NCBI GenBank assembly: GCA_947461165.1
Contig: CANHJR010000006.1
Location: 1 to 15,935, forward strand
DNA from: Saprospirales bacterium
GTDB taxonomy: Bacteria; Bacteroidota; Bacteroidia; Chitinophagales; JADJOU01
Direction: 5' to 3'
DNA length: 15,935 bases
A program made the translations under genes and the position numbers. The notes under the pieces are model-generated. The model worked only from the letters and a program-made list of their open reading frames with translations, searched no databases and was not told the DNA's origin. How positions within the stretch are numbered: the first letter of the stretch is position 1; every line of letters starts with the position of its first letter. Shown here one piece after another: positions 1 to 6,534 of the stretch.

Positions 1-2
1 AG

Positions 3-614
3 AGAATAAGAATAGTAGGTTTATTAGCCAATGACAAGATCATTTCATTTTTAGACAATGAAGACTGGAACTTGGATAGTTTAATACAATCTTTCAATTC
101 TTTAATTAACAATAATCAGGTTTTAAAGGATAGTTCAAAAGATTTAAAGGAAACAAAATCAAATACGTCTCTCATATCAAAAATTAGAATCATTAATGCT
201 CAAGACAATGTTCCAATTGCGCTCAAATACCTTGTAATTAAAAATCAATCTGGACAGATCGTGTATAACAATTTCTCTGGTGAGAATGGGGAAATAGAGG
301 CCAATTTTCGACCGGATCAAAGGTATAACGTGGAGTTTCCTTTGCTTTCTTCTAAATGTATTCTAGAGACATCCGAAGGTGAAAATCAAGACTATTTGAT
401 TCGTTTTGGACCGGCTATGAACGCGAATAATTCGATCCCAAAAACAGAACCAAAACTATCCAAACCGAAACCTTCTCATCTTTCGACTAGACAAGAACCA
501 ACAAGGATTAAATCCAAATCAAAACAGCTTATATCAATTCCAAAAAGGGTCCACAGAATAGGCAAAGATGCCTATGATCCTTTTAGGATCATAGAACCAA
601 TAGAGGAATTGTAA
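3..614 (+). CDS. Unrecognised protein, C-terminal part (5' end cut by window edge)
   Basis: The frame is open from the first bases of the window to a TAA at 612-614, giving 203 visible residues. The TTG at 72 is the first start-like codon, but the frame continues upstream of it as RIRIVGLLANDKIISFLDN, so this is most likely the tail of a longer gene. Three parts can be seen: a short N-terminal stretch; a roughly 85-residue segment of alternating hydrophobic residues (from KIRIINAQDN to LIRFGPAM), with GQIVYNNFSGENGEI, that looks like a small beta-sandwich of the carboxypeptidase-regulatory type; and a basic, Pro/Ser/Lys-rich, probably disordered tail ending in an acidic EPIEEL. I do not recognise the family. 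The gene converges on hemW with a 9 bp gap. The coding call is fairly sure; the beta-sandwich reading is inference. Confidence 0.7.
   Translation, partial: RIRIVGLLANDKIISFLDNEDWNLDSLIQSFNSLINNNQVLKDSSKDLKETKSNTSLISKIRIINAQDNVPIALKYLVIKNQSGQIVYNNFSGENGEIEANFRPDQRYNVEFPLLSSKCILETSEGENQDYLIRFGPAMNANNSIPKTEPKLSKPKPSHLSTRQEPTRIKSKSKQLISIPKRVHRIGKDAYDPFRIIEPIEEL
572..594. repeat. Perfect 10-bp inverted repeat at convergent gene ends
   Basis: The arms CTATGATCCT (572-581) and AGGATCATAG (585-594) are exact reverse complements around a TTT loop. The hairpin lies inside the last codons of the left-edge gene and about 30 bp beyond the hemW stop on the other strand. No T-run follows on either strand, so it is not a canonical intrinsic terminator, although it could stabilise 3' ends. 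Confidence 0.5.
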
Positions 615-623
615 TAGGTATCC

Positions 624-1751
624 TTAATCAATCATTAGATCGCTAGTAATCAAGTCGGCTAAAACTTTCCCATTATTTGTTAAGATATAACATCCGTTTT
701 TAAGCTCAAGTAAGTTCTTAACGACATATGCATTGGCCGAGTCAATAAAAAACGAATACAACTCAGATCCAAAAACCTCTCTTAATTCCTCAGAGTTAAC
801 GCCTTGATAGTGTCTTAGTCTTGTGAGGATATATTCGTTAAATTGATTGGACGGGCTGAGAGCTTCCATTTCCCAGTATATTGACTTCGATGAAACAGAT
901 TTGATGTACTCGTTTAAATTAGACTTATTCGATCTTCTATTGGCAGCGACATAACTATGAGCGGATGGACCAAAACCGATATATGGCGTCCCCATCCAAT
1001 ATCCTAGATTGTGACGCGAAAAGTAATTTTCTTTCCCAAAATTTGAAATTTCATAATTTACATATTCTTTTGAGGCTAGATAATCCAGTGTGAAATAATA
1101 CATTTCATTGAGAACATCATCGGGTTCAACTTTTACCTCCTTTCGTTTTACCTTTCTTGCTAGATATGTTTTCTCCTCTACAGTAAGGTTGTATGTAGAA
1201 ATATGCTGGACTCCCATGCTCGTAGCTACTTTCAAATTCTCTTTCCATGAATTCATACCGGAATAGGGCAGACCAAACATCAAATCTATCGAAACATTGT
1301 TTATGATTTTGGTAGCTATTTGAATAGCGCTTATGGCCTCAGAGGATCTATGGGCACGATTCATTGATGATAAATCATCATCAAAAAAAGATTGTACACC
1401 AATACTTAATCTATTGACACCAATTGTTTTTAATCCTTGGATATATTCCGAAGTCAAATTTTCTGGGTTTGACTCAATCGTTATTTCTGCTTGTGGAGAT
1501 ATTTGATAGAAGGTATAAATTTTTTCAAATATCACACTAAACTCCTGAGTACTCAATAGACTAGGAGTTCCTCCTCCAAAGTATATGGTATCAATTTGGT
1601 AACCAGATAATTCAATACTACGTTGTTCTATCTCAAGAAGAAGGGCATCAATAAATTTTAATTTTTGGGATCCAGAGGTGACGAAATAGAATGCACAATA
1701 ATGACATGCCTTGGTACAAAAAGGGATATGTATATAAAGCCCAGCGTTCAT
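624..1751 (-). CDS. hemW: Radical SAM haem chaperone HemW (HemN-like)
   Basis: This 375-residue protein is a HemW-type member of the oxygen-independent coproporphyrinogen oxidase superfamily, a cytoplasmic haem-binding chaperone in characterised members. The radical-SAM cluster motif is C12-x3-C16-x2-C19 within HIPFCTKACHYCAF. It is followed by the SAM-binding GGGTP (59-63), NRLSIGVQSF (113-122), IDLMFGLP (155-162), YEISNF (233-238) and the haem-associated HNLGYW (247-252), then GFGPSAHSY. The C-terminal region has the winged-helix HemN_C character. The length is normal for HemW, and the protein lacks the N-terminal extension of true HemN. The ATG at 1751 is 6 bp after the ribF stop, so it is the last gene of the operon. 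It is often misannotated as coproporphyrinogen III oxidase. The family assignment is firm; the chaperone role comes from family knowledge. Confidence 0.93.
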   Translation of the reverse strand: MNAGLYIHIPFCTKACHYCAFYFVTSGSQKLKFIDALLLEIEQRSIELSGYQIDTIYFGGGTPSLLSTQEFSVIFEKIYTFYQISPQAEITIESNPENLTSEYIQGLKTIGVNRLSIGVQSFFDDDLSSMNRAHRSSEAISAIQIATKIINNVSIDLMFGLPYSGMNSWKENLKVATSMGVQHISTYNLTVEEKTYLARKVKRKEVKVEPDDVLNEMYYFTLDYLASKEYVNYEISNFGKENYFSRHNLGYWMGTPYIGFGPSAHSYVAANRRSNKSNLNEYIKSVSSKSIYWEMEALSPSNQFNEYILTRLRHYQGVNSEELREVFGSELYSFFIDSANAYVVKNLLELKNGCYILTNNGKVLADLITSDLMID

Positions 1752-1757
1752 TTATCG

Positions 1758-2669
1758 TCAATTAGCGCTTATAAGCATTACATCTTTTGAAATCTGGAGT
1801 TTTAGTGCCTCCAAGTTCTCAAATTTTTTTTCATCTCGAACTTTCTCCAGAAAAAAAAGTTGAACGTTTTCCCCATATACATCTATGTCGAAATCAATAA
1901 TATAGGTCTCAATATGAATTTGTGACTCGTGACTAATTGTCGGATTCGTTCCAATACTGGTTGCTGCCAGATATTTTTTTTCTTTGACTATAATTTCAGT
2001 TTTGTAAACCCCGTTTGGAAGGCATATCTTTCGAGGATGATCTATTTGAATATTGGCTGTTGGGAATCCGATGGTTCTTCCTAATTGTTTTCCTCGGATG
2101 ACAGTTCCTGAAATATGATAATGGTATCCAAGCAAGTCATTCGCTTCTTTGATAGCACCTGCTCGAAGGTTTTGTCTTATCTCTGTAGAACTGATTTTTT
2201 TATTCCCTAGTTCCAATTCATCAACTTGAGTGATCTTAAAATCAAATGAAGAAGATTGGTAGTTTTCAAAGGTTTCAATAGATCCTTTTCGGTCTTTGCC
2301 AAACTTGTGGTCGTATCCTAGAACAACGACCTTTGGCTTTAGCTTTTTAAGAAGCTCGAGTACAAATTCATCAGCGGATAAGTTAGAAAGGTTTGCATCA
2401 AATGGAATTAAAACGACATGTTCAACCCCAATATCTTCCAATAACTTCAACTTTTCTTTTGTCGTGTTGATTATTTGAAAATCTTTGTTTGATTGTAAAA
2501 CGAGTCTTGGGTGAGGCTCGAAGGTAAGAACCAAGGGTTCAATACCCAAGGATTTACCAATATCCAAGGTTTGGTAGATCAAGTGACGATGTCCAATATG
2601 CAATCCATCAAATGAACCGATAGTAAAGACAGATTGATGGAGATCTGGAATATTATCGTATATCTGCAT
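1758..2669 (-). CDS. ribF: Bifunctional riboflavin kinase / FAD synthetase RibF
   Basis: RibF phosphorylates riboflavin to FMN and adenylates FMN to FAD. The protein has 303 residues from the ATG at 2669. The N-terminal FAD synthetase (nucleotidyltransferase) half has GSFDGLHIGH (18-27), GYDHKFG (118-124) and SSTEIR (160-165). The C-terminal riboflavin kinase barrel has GTVIRGKQLGRTIGFPTAN (188-206), with the PTAN metal/ATP motif, then SIGTNPTI and the catalytic-glutamate region HIETYI. Length and domain order are normal. A TTG four codons upstream (2681) could also start it and has AAGGAG 2 bases before it; ATG is preferred by codon type. With ATG the gene overlaps the end of truB by 17 bp, and with TTG by 29 bp. 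The truB-ribF arrangement is common in bacteria. Confidence 0.95.
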   Translation of the reverse strand: MQIYDNIPDLHQSVFTIGSFDGLHIGHRHLIYQTLDIGKSLGIEPLVLTFEPHPRLVLQSNKDFQIINTTKEKLKLLEDIGVEHVVLIPFDANLSNLSADEFVLELLKKLKPKVVVLGYDHKFGKDRKGSIETFENYQSSSFDFKITQVDELELGNKKISSTEIRQNLRAGAIKEANDLLGYHYHISGTVIRGKQLGRTIGFPTANIQIDHPRKICLPNGVYKTEIIVKEKKYLAATSIGTNPTISHESQIHIETYIIDFDIDVYGENVQLFFLEKVRDEKKFENLEALKLQISKDVMLISAN

Positions 2670-3369
2670 GGCTCTTTGCAAAACTCCTTATAAGATTTTC
2701 AATACCAGTTATTTGGTGTGCATTCTCAAGTGTATAATCACCTATTTGTGTTCTGATTAGGTGATCAAGGTAAGCACCAGAATCGAGCCTTTGTCCTATA
2801 TCGAAGGCTAAACTTCTTATATAGGTTCCTTTTGACACGACAACTTTGATCTCAATGATAGGAAAGTCATATCGAACCAACTCTATTTCATAAATATGTA
2901 TGGTCTTTGATTTCATTTCGATATCAATCCCCTTTCTAGCTTTAAGATATACCGGTTTTCCTTCCTGTTTTATTGCTGAAAATATTGGTGGAATTTGTTC
3001 TTGTTCTCCTTCAAATGACTTTAATGTTTTTCTAACCAAGTCCTCATTGATATGGTTTGATTCAAATATTTGGTCAATTTCGGTTTCTTTGTCATAGCTG
3101 GGACGGGTGGCACCCAGAAATATCTTGGCGATATATGTTTTATGTTGCGATTGAATCGTTTCAACCTGTTTTGTCATTTTCTGAGTACATACGATAAGAA
3201 GACCCTCTGCCAAAGGATCTAAAGTGCCGGCGTGACCAATTTTGATTTTAGGGACGGCTTTTTGTAGAAGAAACTTAAGCTTACGTACAACATCAAATGA
3301 TGTCCAACCTAGCGGTTTGTTTATGGAAAGTATAGCTCCTTCCGAAATTTGTTGGATTAAATTGTCCAT
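2653..3369 (-). CDS. truB: tRNA pseudouridine(55) synthase TruB
   Basis: TruB converts U55 of the tRNA T-loop to pseudouridine. The 238-residue protein shows the N-terminal INKPLGWTSFDVV signature (16-28) and the catalytic motif KIGHAGTLDPLAEGLL with the nucleophile at D51. These are followed by ISAIKQEGKPVYLKARKG-like and KGTYIRSLAFDIG motifs (IFSAIKQ, then SKGTYIRSL). The length is at the short end for the family because no C-terminal PUA domain is present, which is usual in Bacteroidota. The ATG at 3369 lies 5 bp after the uppP stop. The 3' end overlaps the start of ribF, which suggests translational coupling. Confidence 0.95.
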   Translation of the reverse strand: MDNLIQQISEGAILSINKPLGWTSFDVVRKLKFLLQKAVPKIKIGHAGTLDPLAEGLLIVCTQKMTKQVETIQSQHKTYIAKIFLGATRPSYDKETEIDQIFESNHINEDLVRKTLKSFEGEQEQIPPIFSAIKQEGKPVYLKARKGIDIEMKSKTIHIYEIELVRYDFPIIEIKVVVSKGTYIRSLAFDIGQRLDSGAYLDHLIRTQIGDYTLENAHQITGIENLIRSFAKSHADIR

Positions 3370-3374
3370 GATTA

Positions 3375-4169
3375 TTAAACCATTTTTAAGTTAAATCCTA
3401 AACCTATGAAAGCTAATACGGTGATGCCAACCAAAACTCTATAATATGCAAAAAGCAGAAATCCATTTTTTTGAATAAAGGATATCATATATTTGATCGT
3501 CGCCGCTGCAACAATGAATGCAACAATATTGCCAAGAATTAGCAGATTGACTTCTTCTTGCTTGAATGCAATGGATCCTCCCTTGAGATAGTCATACATA
3601 TCTTTGGCGGTGGCTAAAAACATAATTGGTACTGCTAAGAAAAACGAAAACTCTGCAGCTTCAACTCTGTTTAACCCTTGTGACAAACCACCATAAATGG
3701 TAGATGCAGATCTTGAAACGCCTGGAAATATGGAAATTGCTTGTACCAGTCCGATTTTTATTGCTTGTAGATATGTCAAACTCTCAGATTTCTGGTTTTT
3801 GTTCTTAAAATAGTTCTCAAGAAAAATCATGATAATTCCACCAATCATCAAGTTTATTGCTACAATTGTTACGTTTCCTATGGCTTGATCGACATATTTC
3901 TTTAGCAAAAGAGCAATTAAAGCTGTTGGAATCACTGCTGCAACCAAAAGAAAGTAAAACTTCATATTTTGTAAAAAACGGTTCCAATAAAGAAAAATTA
4001 CGGACAGAATCGCTCCAAACTGAATACTAATGATGTATAGTTGGTAGAATGGGCTGTATTCAATACCAAGTATAGATGAAGTCAAAATCATATGGCCTGT
4101 AGAGGAGATTGGAAGAAACTCAGTAATTCCTTCTACGATAGCAATCACTATCGCTTCTAAATAAGTCAT
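3375..4169 (-). CDS. uppP: Undecaprenyl-diphosphatase UppP (BacA)
   Basis: This integral membrane enzyme dephosphorylates undecaprenyl pyrophosphate so that the lipid carrier can be reused for peptidoglycan and O-antigen synthesis; overexpression gives bacitracin resistance. The 264-residue protein has both BacA signatures: VEGITEFLPISSTGH (12-26), with the ExxxE pair E13/E17, and FPGVSRSAST (148-157), with the conserved arginine R153. Several hydrophobic helices cover the rest of the chain. The ATG overlaps the stop of the DUF3098 gene by one base (TAATG), which suggests tight translational coupling. The ftsX-DUF3098-uppP-truB order is a familiar Bacteroidota arrangement. Confidence 0.95.
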   Translation of the reverse strand: MTYLEAIVIAIVEGITEFLPISSTGHMILTSSILGIEYSPFYQLYIISIQFGAILSVIFLYWNRFLQNMKFYFLLVAAVIPTALIALLLKKYVDQAIGNVTIVAINLMIGGIIMIFLENYFKNKNQKSESLTYLQAIKIGLVQAISIFPGVSRSASTIYGGLSQGLNRVEAAEFSFFLAVPIMFLATAKDMYDYLKGGSIAFKQEEVNLLILGNIVAFIVAAATIKYMISFIQKNGFLLFAYYRVLVGITVLAFIGLGFNLKMV

Positions 4170-4468
4170 TAGTTTGTTTTTTTAACCGAAATTATTGCGT
4201 ATAATTCTATTAGAAAGCCAATAATAATAACGATTGGAGCTAGAATGATTCTTCGAGCGCTATAAACATCCTCTGACGGGAAATTGGCTCCTTCGACAAC
4301 ATTGTTTGTGCCCATCATGAGCACATAGCCGAGGAATATAACGCCCAAACCCAATGCCATTAGTTGATATTGCTTTTTTGAAAACAAAAATGTTTTTTGA
4401 TTTTCAGAATTCTGAATGCCATCTGTTTTGGTACTGACATTTTCTTTTACTGTTGGTTTTTGGGACAT
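4169..4468 (-). CDS. DUF3098 small membrane protein
   Basis: This 99-residue protein has a polar N-terminal tail of about 32 residues. A first hydrophobic helix follows (about 34-52, LMALGLGVIFLGYVLMMG), then the loop NNVVEGANFPSEDVYSARRI, and a second helix (about 73-95). The two-helix layout with the connecting N-x-FPSEDVYSxRRI loop matches the Bacteroidota DUF3098 family, which is typically found next to ftsX and uppP. No biochemical function is known to me. Its stop shares one base with the uppP start and its ATG lies 28 bp after ftsX. A role with the division or wall-lipid machinery is inference from context. Confidence 0.88.
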   Translation of the reverse strand: MSQKPTVKENVSTKTDGIQNSENQKTFLFSKKQYQLMALGLGVIFLGYVLMMGTNNVVEGANFPSEDVYSARRIILAPIVIIIGFLIELYAIISVKKTN

Positions 4469-4496
4469 GGCAGGAAATAATTTTAATATATTGTTT

Positions 4497-5405
4497 TTAG
4501 TATAGGTTATCCAATTTCATTCGCAAATACTTGTGCACAGCAAAGAACGTGCTGATCGAGGTAATCAAAATGCCTAGCAAAATTAAGCCAAAAAATATGA
4601 TTGACAAGTATTTTAATTCGTGATTAAGATCAATAAGTTCCGTATAATTGGAAAATAAATAAAGCACTAAAACTAGAATACTGCAGGCTATCAAGGCACT
4701 CAAAATCCCATTCAATATCGCTCTACCCATGTAAGGTTTTATAATAAACCACCTTGTTGCACCAACCAGTTGCATACTTTTAATTAGAAATCTATCGGAG
4801 AACATAGCGAGCCGAATCGTACTATCAATAAGTACAACAGCTATCAGCAATAGAAAGAAGGTAATGCAACCTATTATTAAGCTAACCTTTCTTAAGTTTT
4901 TATCCAAAGATTTGGAGACAATCTTGGGATAAGTCGCATCGAGAACAATTGAGTTTTGTAAAATTTTTGACTTCAATGTTTCAATCGTAGCGGTGTTAAA
5001 GAATTCAGATTTAACATTAATATCCAATGAATTAGCTAAGGGATTATATCCGATGACATTGACAAAGTCTTCATTGATTTCTTTGCGAAGCTTCAATGCC
5101 GCGGTTCCTTTAGATACAAATTTAATACTCTTGATTTCAGGAATAGTTTTAAGTTCAGCAATGTAACTGTTGTAAATATCTGTGGAGGAATCCACTAATT
5201 CTACGTGGATATTCACACTTTCTTTGAGTGCATCACTTGTGTTTTTTGCTACCCAAATAAATATGCTCAAAAAACCAGTCAAAAACAATACCGTACTCAT
5301 ACTGAATATTGAATTAGTGTAGGATATTTTATTCTTTTTGGGTGTTGTAAATTTATATTCCATAGGTTGTAAATTAATTTTAATCGAATGCTTTTCCTCC
5401 GGCAT
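4497..5405 (-). CDS. ftsX: Cell division ABC permease-like protein FtsX
   Basis: FtsX is the membrane subunit of the FtsEX complex, which couples FtsE ATPase activity to peptidoglycan hydrolase activation at the division site. The 302-residue protein has a first transmembrane helix (about 33-53), an extracytoplasmic domain (54-172) with the usual IKSIKFVSKGTAALKL start, then helices at about 173-193, 231-251 and 267-290. The cytoplasmic SMQLVGATRWFI segment (210-221) is the typical coupling motif. The ATG at 5405 overlaps the upstream M23 peptidase gene by 26 bp. An in-frame ATG at 5363 (residue 15) would remove the overlap and begin EYKFTTPKKNKISYTNS, and is nearly as likely. No ftsE is visible in the window, as expected for Bacteroidota, where it usually lies elsewhere. 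Confidence 0.92.
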   Translation of the reverse strand: MPEEKHSIKINLQPMEYKFTTPKKNKISYTNSIFSMSTVLFLTGFLSIFIWVAKNTSDALKESVNIHVELVDSSTDIYNSYIAELKTIPEIKSIKFVSKGTAALKLRKEINEDFVNVIGYNPLANSLDINVKSEFFNTATIETLKSKILQNSIVLDATYPKIVSKSLDKNLRKVSLIIGCITFFLLLIAVVLIDSTIRLAMFSDRFLIKSMQLVGATRWFIIKPYMGRAILNGILSALIACSILVLVLYLFSNYTELIDLNHELKYLSIIFFGLILLGILITSISTFFAVHKYLRMKLDNLY

Positions 5406-6354
5406 TGGTTATTTTGACAAGTTCTGCGAATTGGTTGGAGTTCAAATCATTGTAAAAGAAAAGTGCTGGGTCTACTTTTTGATCTCCATATTCCACCTCA
5501 TAATGCAAATGTGGTCCTACGGATGCTCCTGTACTGCCTACATACCCTAGTAAGGCCCCGCGCTTGACTTTTGCTCCTGTTTTTGTTCCAAATCTAGACA
5601 TGTGAGCATAGCGTGTTTTATAACTATACCCATGATTGACAATGACAGAATTGCCATAACCACCTTCATAGTGAGTCGCTTCCACGACACCGTCTCCAGT
5701 AGAATAAATCGGTGTGCCAGTTGGTGCTGTAAAATCGATGCCAGTATGCTTCTTCGGAATACGATATATCGGATGTATTCTCCATCCAAATCCTGATGAA
5801 ATTCTAGTCAAATCCTTGTTCGTTATCGGTTGAATAGATGGAATGGAATTGATCATATCATCTTTGCGCTTGACCAAAGCAGCGATTTCATTATAAGAAG
5901 CTTGTTGTAGTTTCATTTTATTGCGCGCTATCTCCATTGCGGATAGAATATCCGCAATGGATTCGTAATCTGATTTTTCACGAATCAAATCATATTTGTC
6001 TCCAACTTTTTCAGATGTTTTCCATATTTTTTCGTCAATAGGGTCCCGTTGGTAGATAACTCGATATAGATTTTCATCCCTTTTTCTCAGCGTATTAAGA
6101 TCCGCGGTGATGAATTCTAATCTGCTGTTTAGCTTATTGTACTCTCCTTTCATAAAGGCAATCTGTCGCTTTAGATTTTGTTCATTTGGAGAGGGGAAAA
6201 TCTTGTGAGAAAGCATGACACAAGCAAACCCAAAAACAAGAATTCCACTCAAAATCATAAAGCCAAATATGAGTTTGGATTTTAGAGAAACCTTCTTCTG
6301 CTCGTATGTCAGATTTGCTGGATTAAATACTAGTGTAGGTTTTCTCTTAGCCAT
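5380..6354 (-). CDS. Membrane-anchored M23 (LytM) peptidase
   Basis: This 324-residue protein is a probable cell-wall endopeptidase or hydrolase activator. It has a basic N-terminus, one transmembrane anchor (about 29-48), a charged coiled-coil-like stretch (about 56-170) and a C-terminal LytM domain. The zinc site appears intact: HTGID gives H203 and D207, and HLHYEV gives H282 and H284, with the additional conserved H251 in RYAHM. The GFGWRIHPI lead-in and the GNSVIVNHG and GYVGSTG motifs are typical. Because all ligands are present, it should be catalytic, unlike the degenerate EnvC or NlpD activators. It is the first gene of the minus-strand operon and overlaps ftsX, which suggests that FtsEX controls it. 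The coiled coil would be the expected FtsX contact; that part is inference. Confidence 0.92.
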   Translation of the reverse strand: MAKRKPTLVFNPANLTYEQKKVSLKSKLIFGFMILSGILVFGFACVMLSHKIFPSPNEQNLKRQIAFMKGEYNKLNSRLEFITADLNTLRKRDENLYRVIYQRDPIDEKIWKTSEKVGDKYDLIREKSDYESIADILSAMEIARNKMKLQQASYNEIAALVKRKDDMINSIPSIQPITNKDLTRISSGFGWRIHPIYRIPKKHTGIDFTAPTGTPIYSTGDGVVEATHYEGGYGNSVIVNHGYSYKTRYAHMSRFGTKTGAKVKRGALLGYVGSTGASVGPHLHYEVEYGDQKVDPALFFYNDLNSNQFAELVKITNAGGKAFD

Positions 6355-6431
6355 TAAATGTTTCTACCTTGACCTTTTGTTTTTATCATTTTTGATTGAT
6401 TTGCGACTATTCATAATTACAAAAATTGATG

Positions 6432-6439
6432 TACATTTG
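6432..6439 (+). promoter_or_regulatory. Candidate -7 box for alaS
   Basis: TACATTTG is a full match to the Bacteroidota -7 consensus TAnnTTTG, about 95 bp before the alaS ATG. No convincing TTG -33 element lies 17-23 bases upstream, so the call is weak. Confidence 0.28.
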
Positions 6440-6460
6440 CTCTCATGATGTCAATCAGCA

Positions 6461-6491
6461 GACAAAATAAAGGATTTTTACTTTATTTGTC
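6461..6491. promoter_or_regulatory. Inverted repeat / hairpin in the divergent promoter region
   Basis: The arms GACAAAATAAAG (6461-6472) and CTTTATTTGTC (6481-6491) pair over 11 bp with one bulged A, around an 8-base loop. The repeat lies 43 bp before alaS and just downstream of the candidate minus-strand -7 box. It could be an operator or an alaS leader hairpin. No T-run follows on the alaS side. Confidence 0.4.
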
Positions 6492-6492
6492 T

Positions 6493-6526
6493 CAAAAATA
6501 GAACAATTAAACACAATAGTACCAAA
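6493..6526 (-). promoter_or_regulatory. Candidate promoter of M23-ftsX-hemW operon
   Basis: Read on the minus strand, TTTG (6526-6523), a 22-base spacer and TATTTTTG (6500-6493) match the Bacteroidota -33 TTG / -7 TAnnTTTG pattern, at the long end of the spacing range. Transcription would start near 6486, leaving a leader of about 130 nt. No closer match to the ATG was found. Confidence 0.35.
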
Positions 6527-6534
6527 TTAGAAAA

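Noticed and set aside
1758..3375. FMN riboswitch controlling ribF
   Set aside because: ribF starts inside truB with no leader space, and no RFN-element-like sequence was seen.
5547..5796. Overlapping open frames on both strands inside the M23 peptidase gene
   Set aside because: The peptidase frame contains every catalytic motif in this stretch; the other frames have no recognisable domain.
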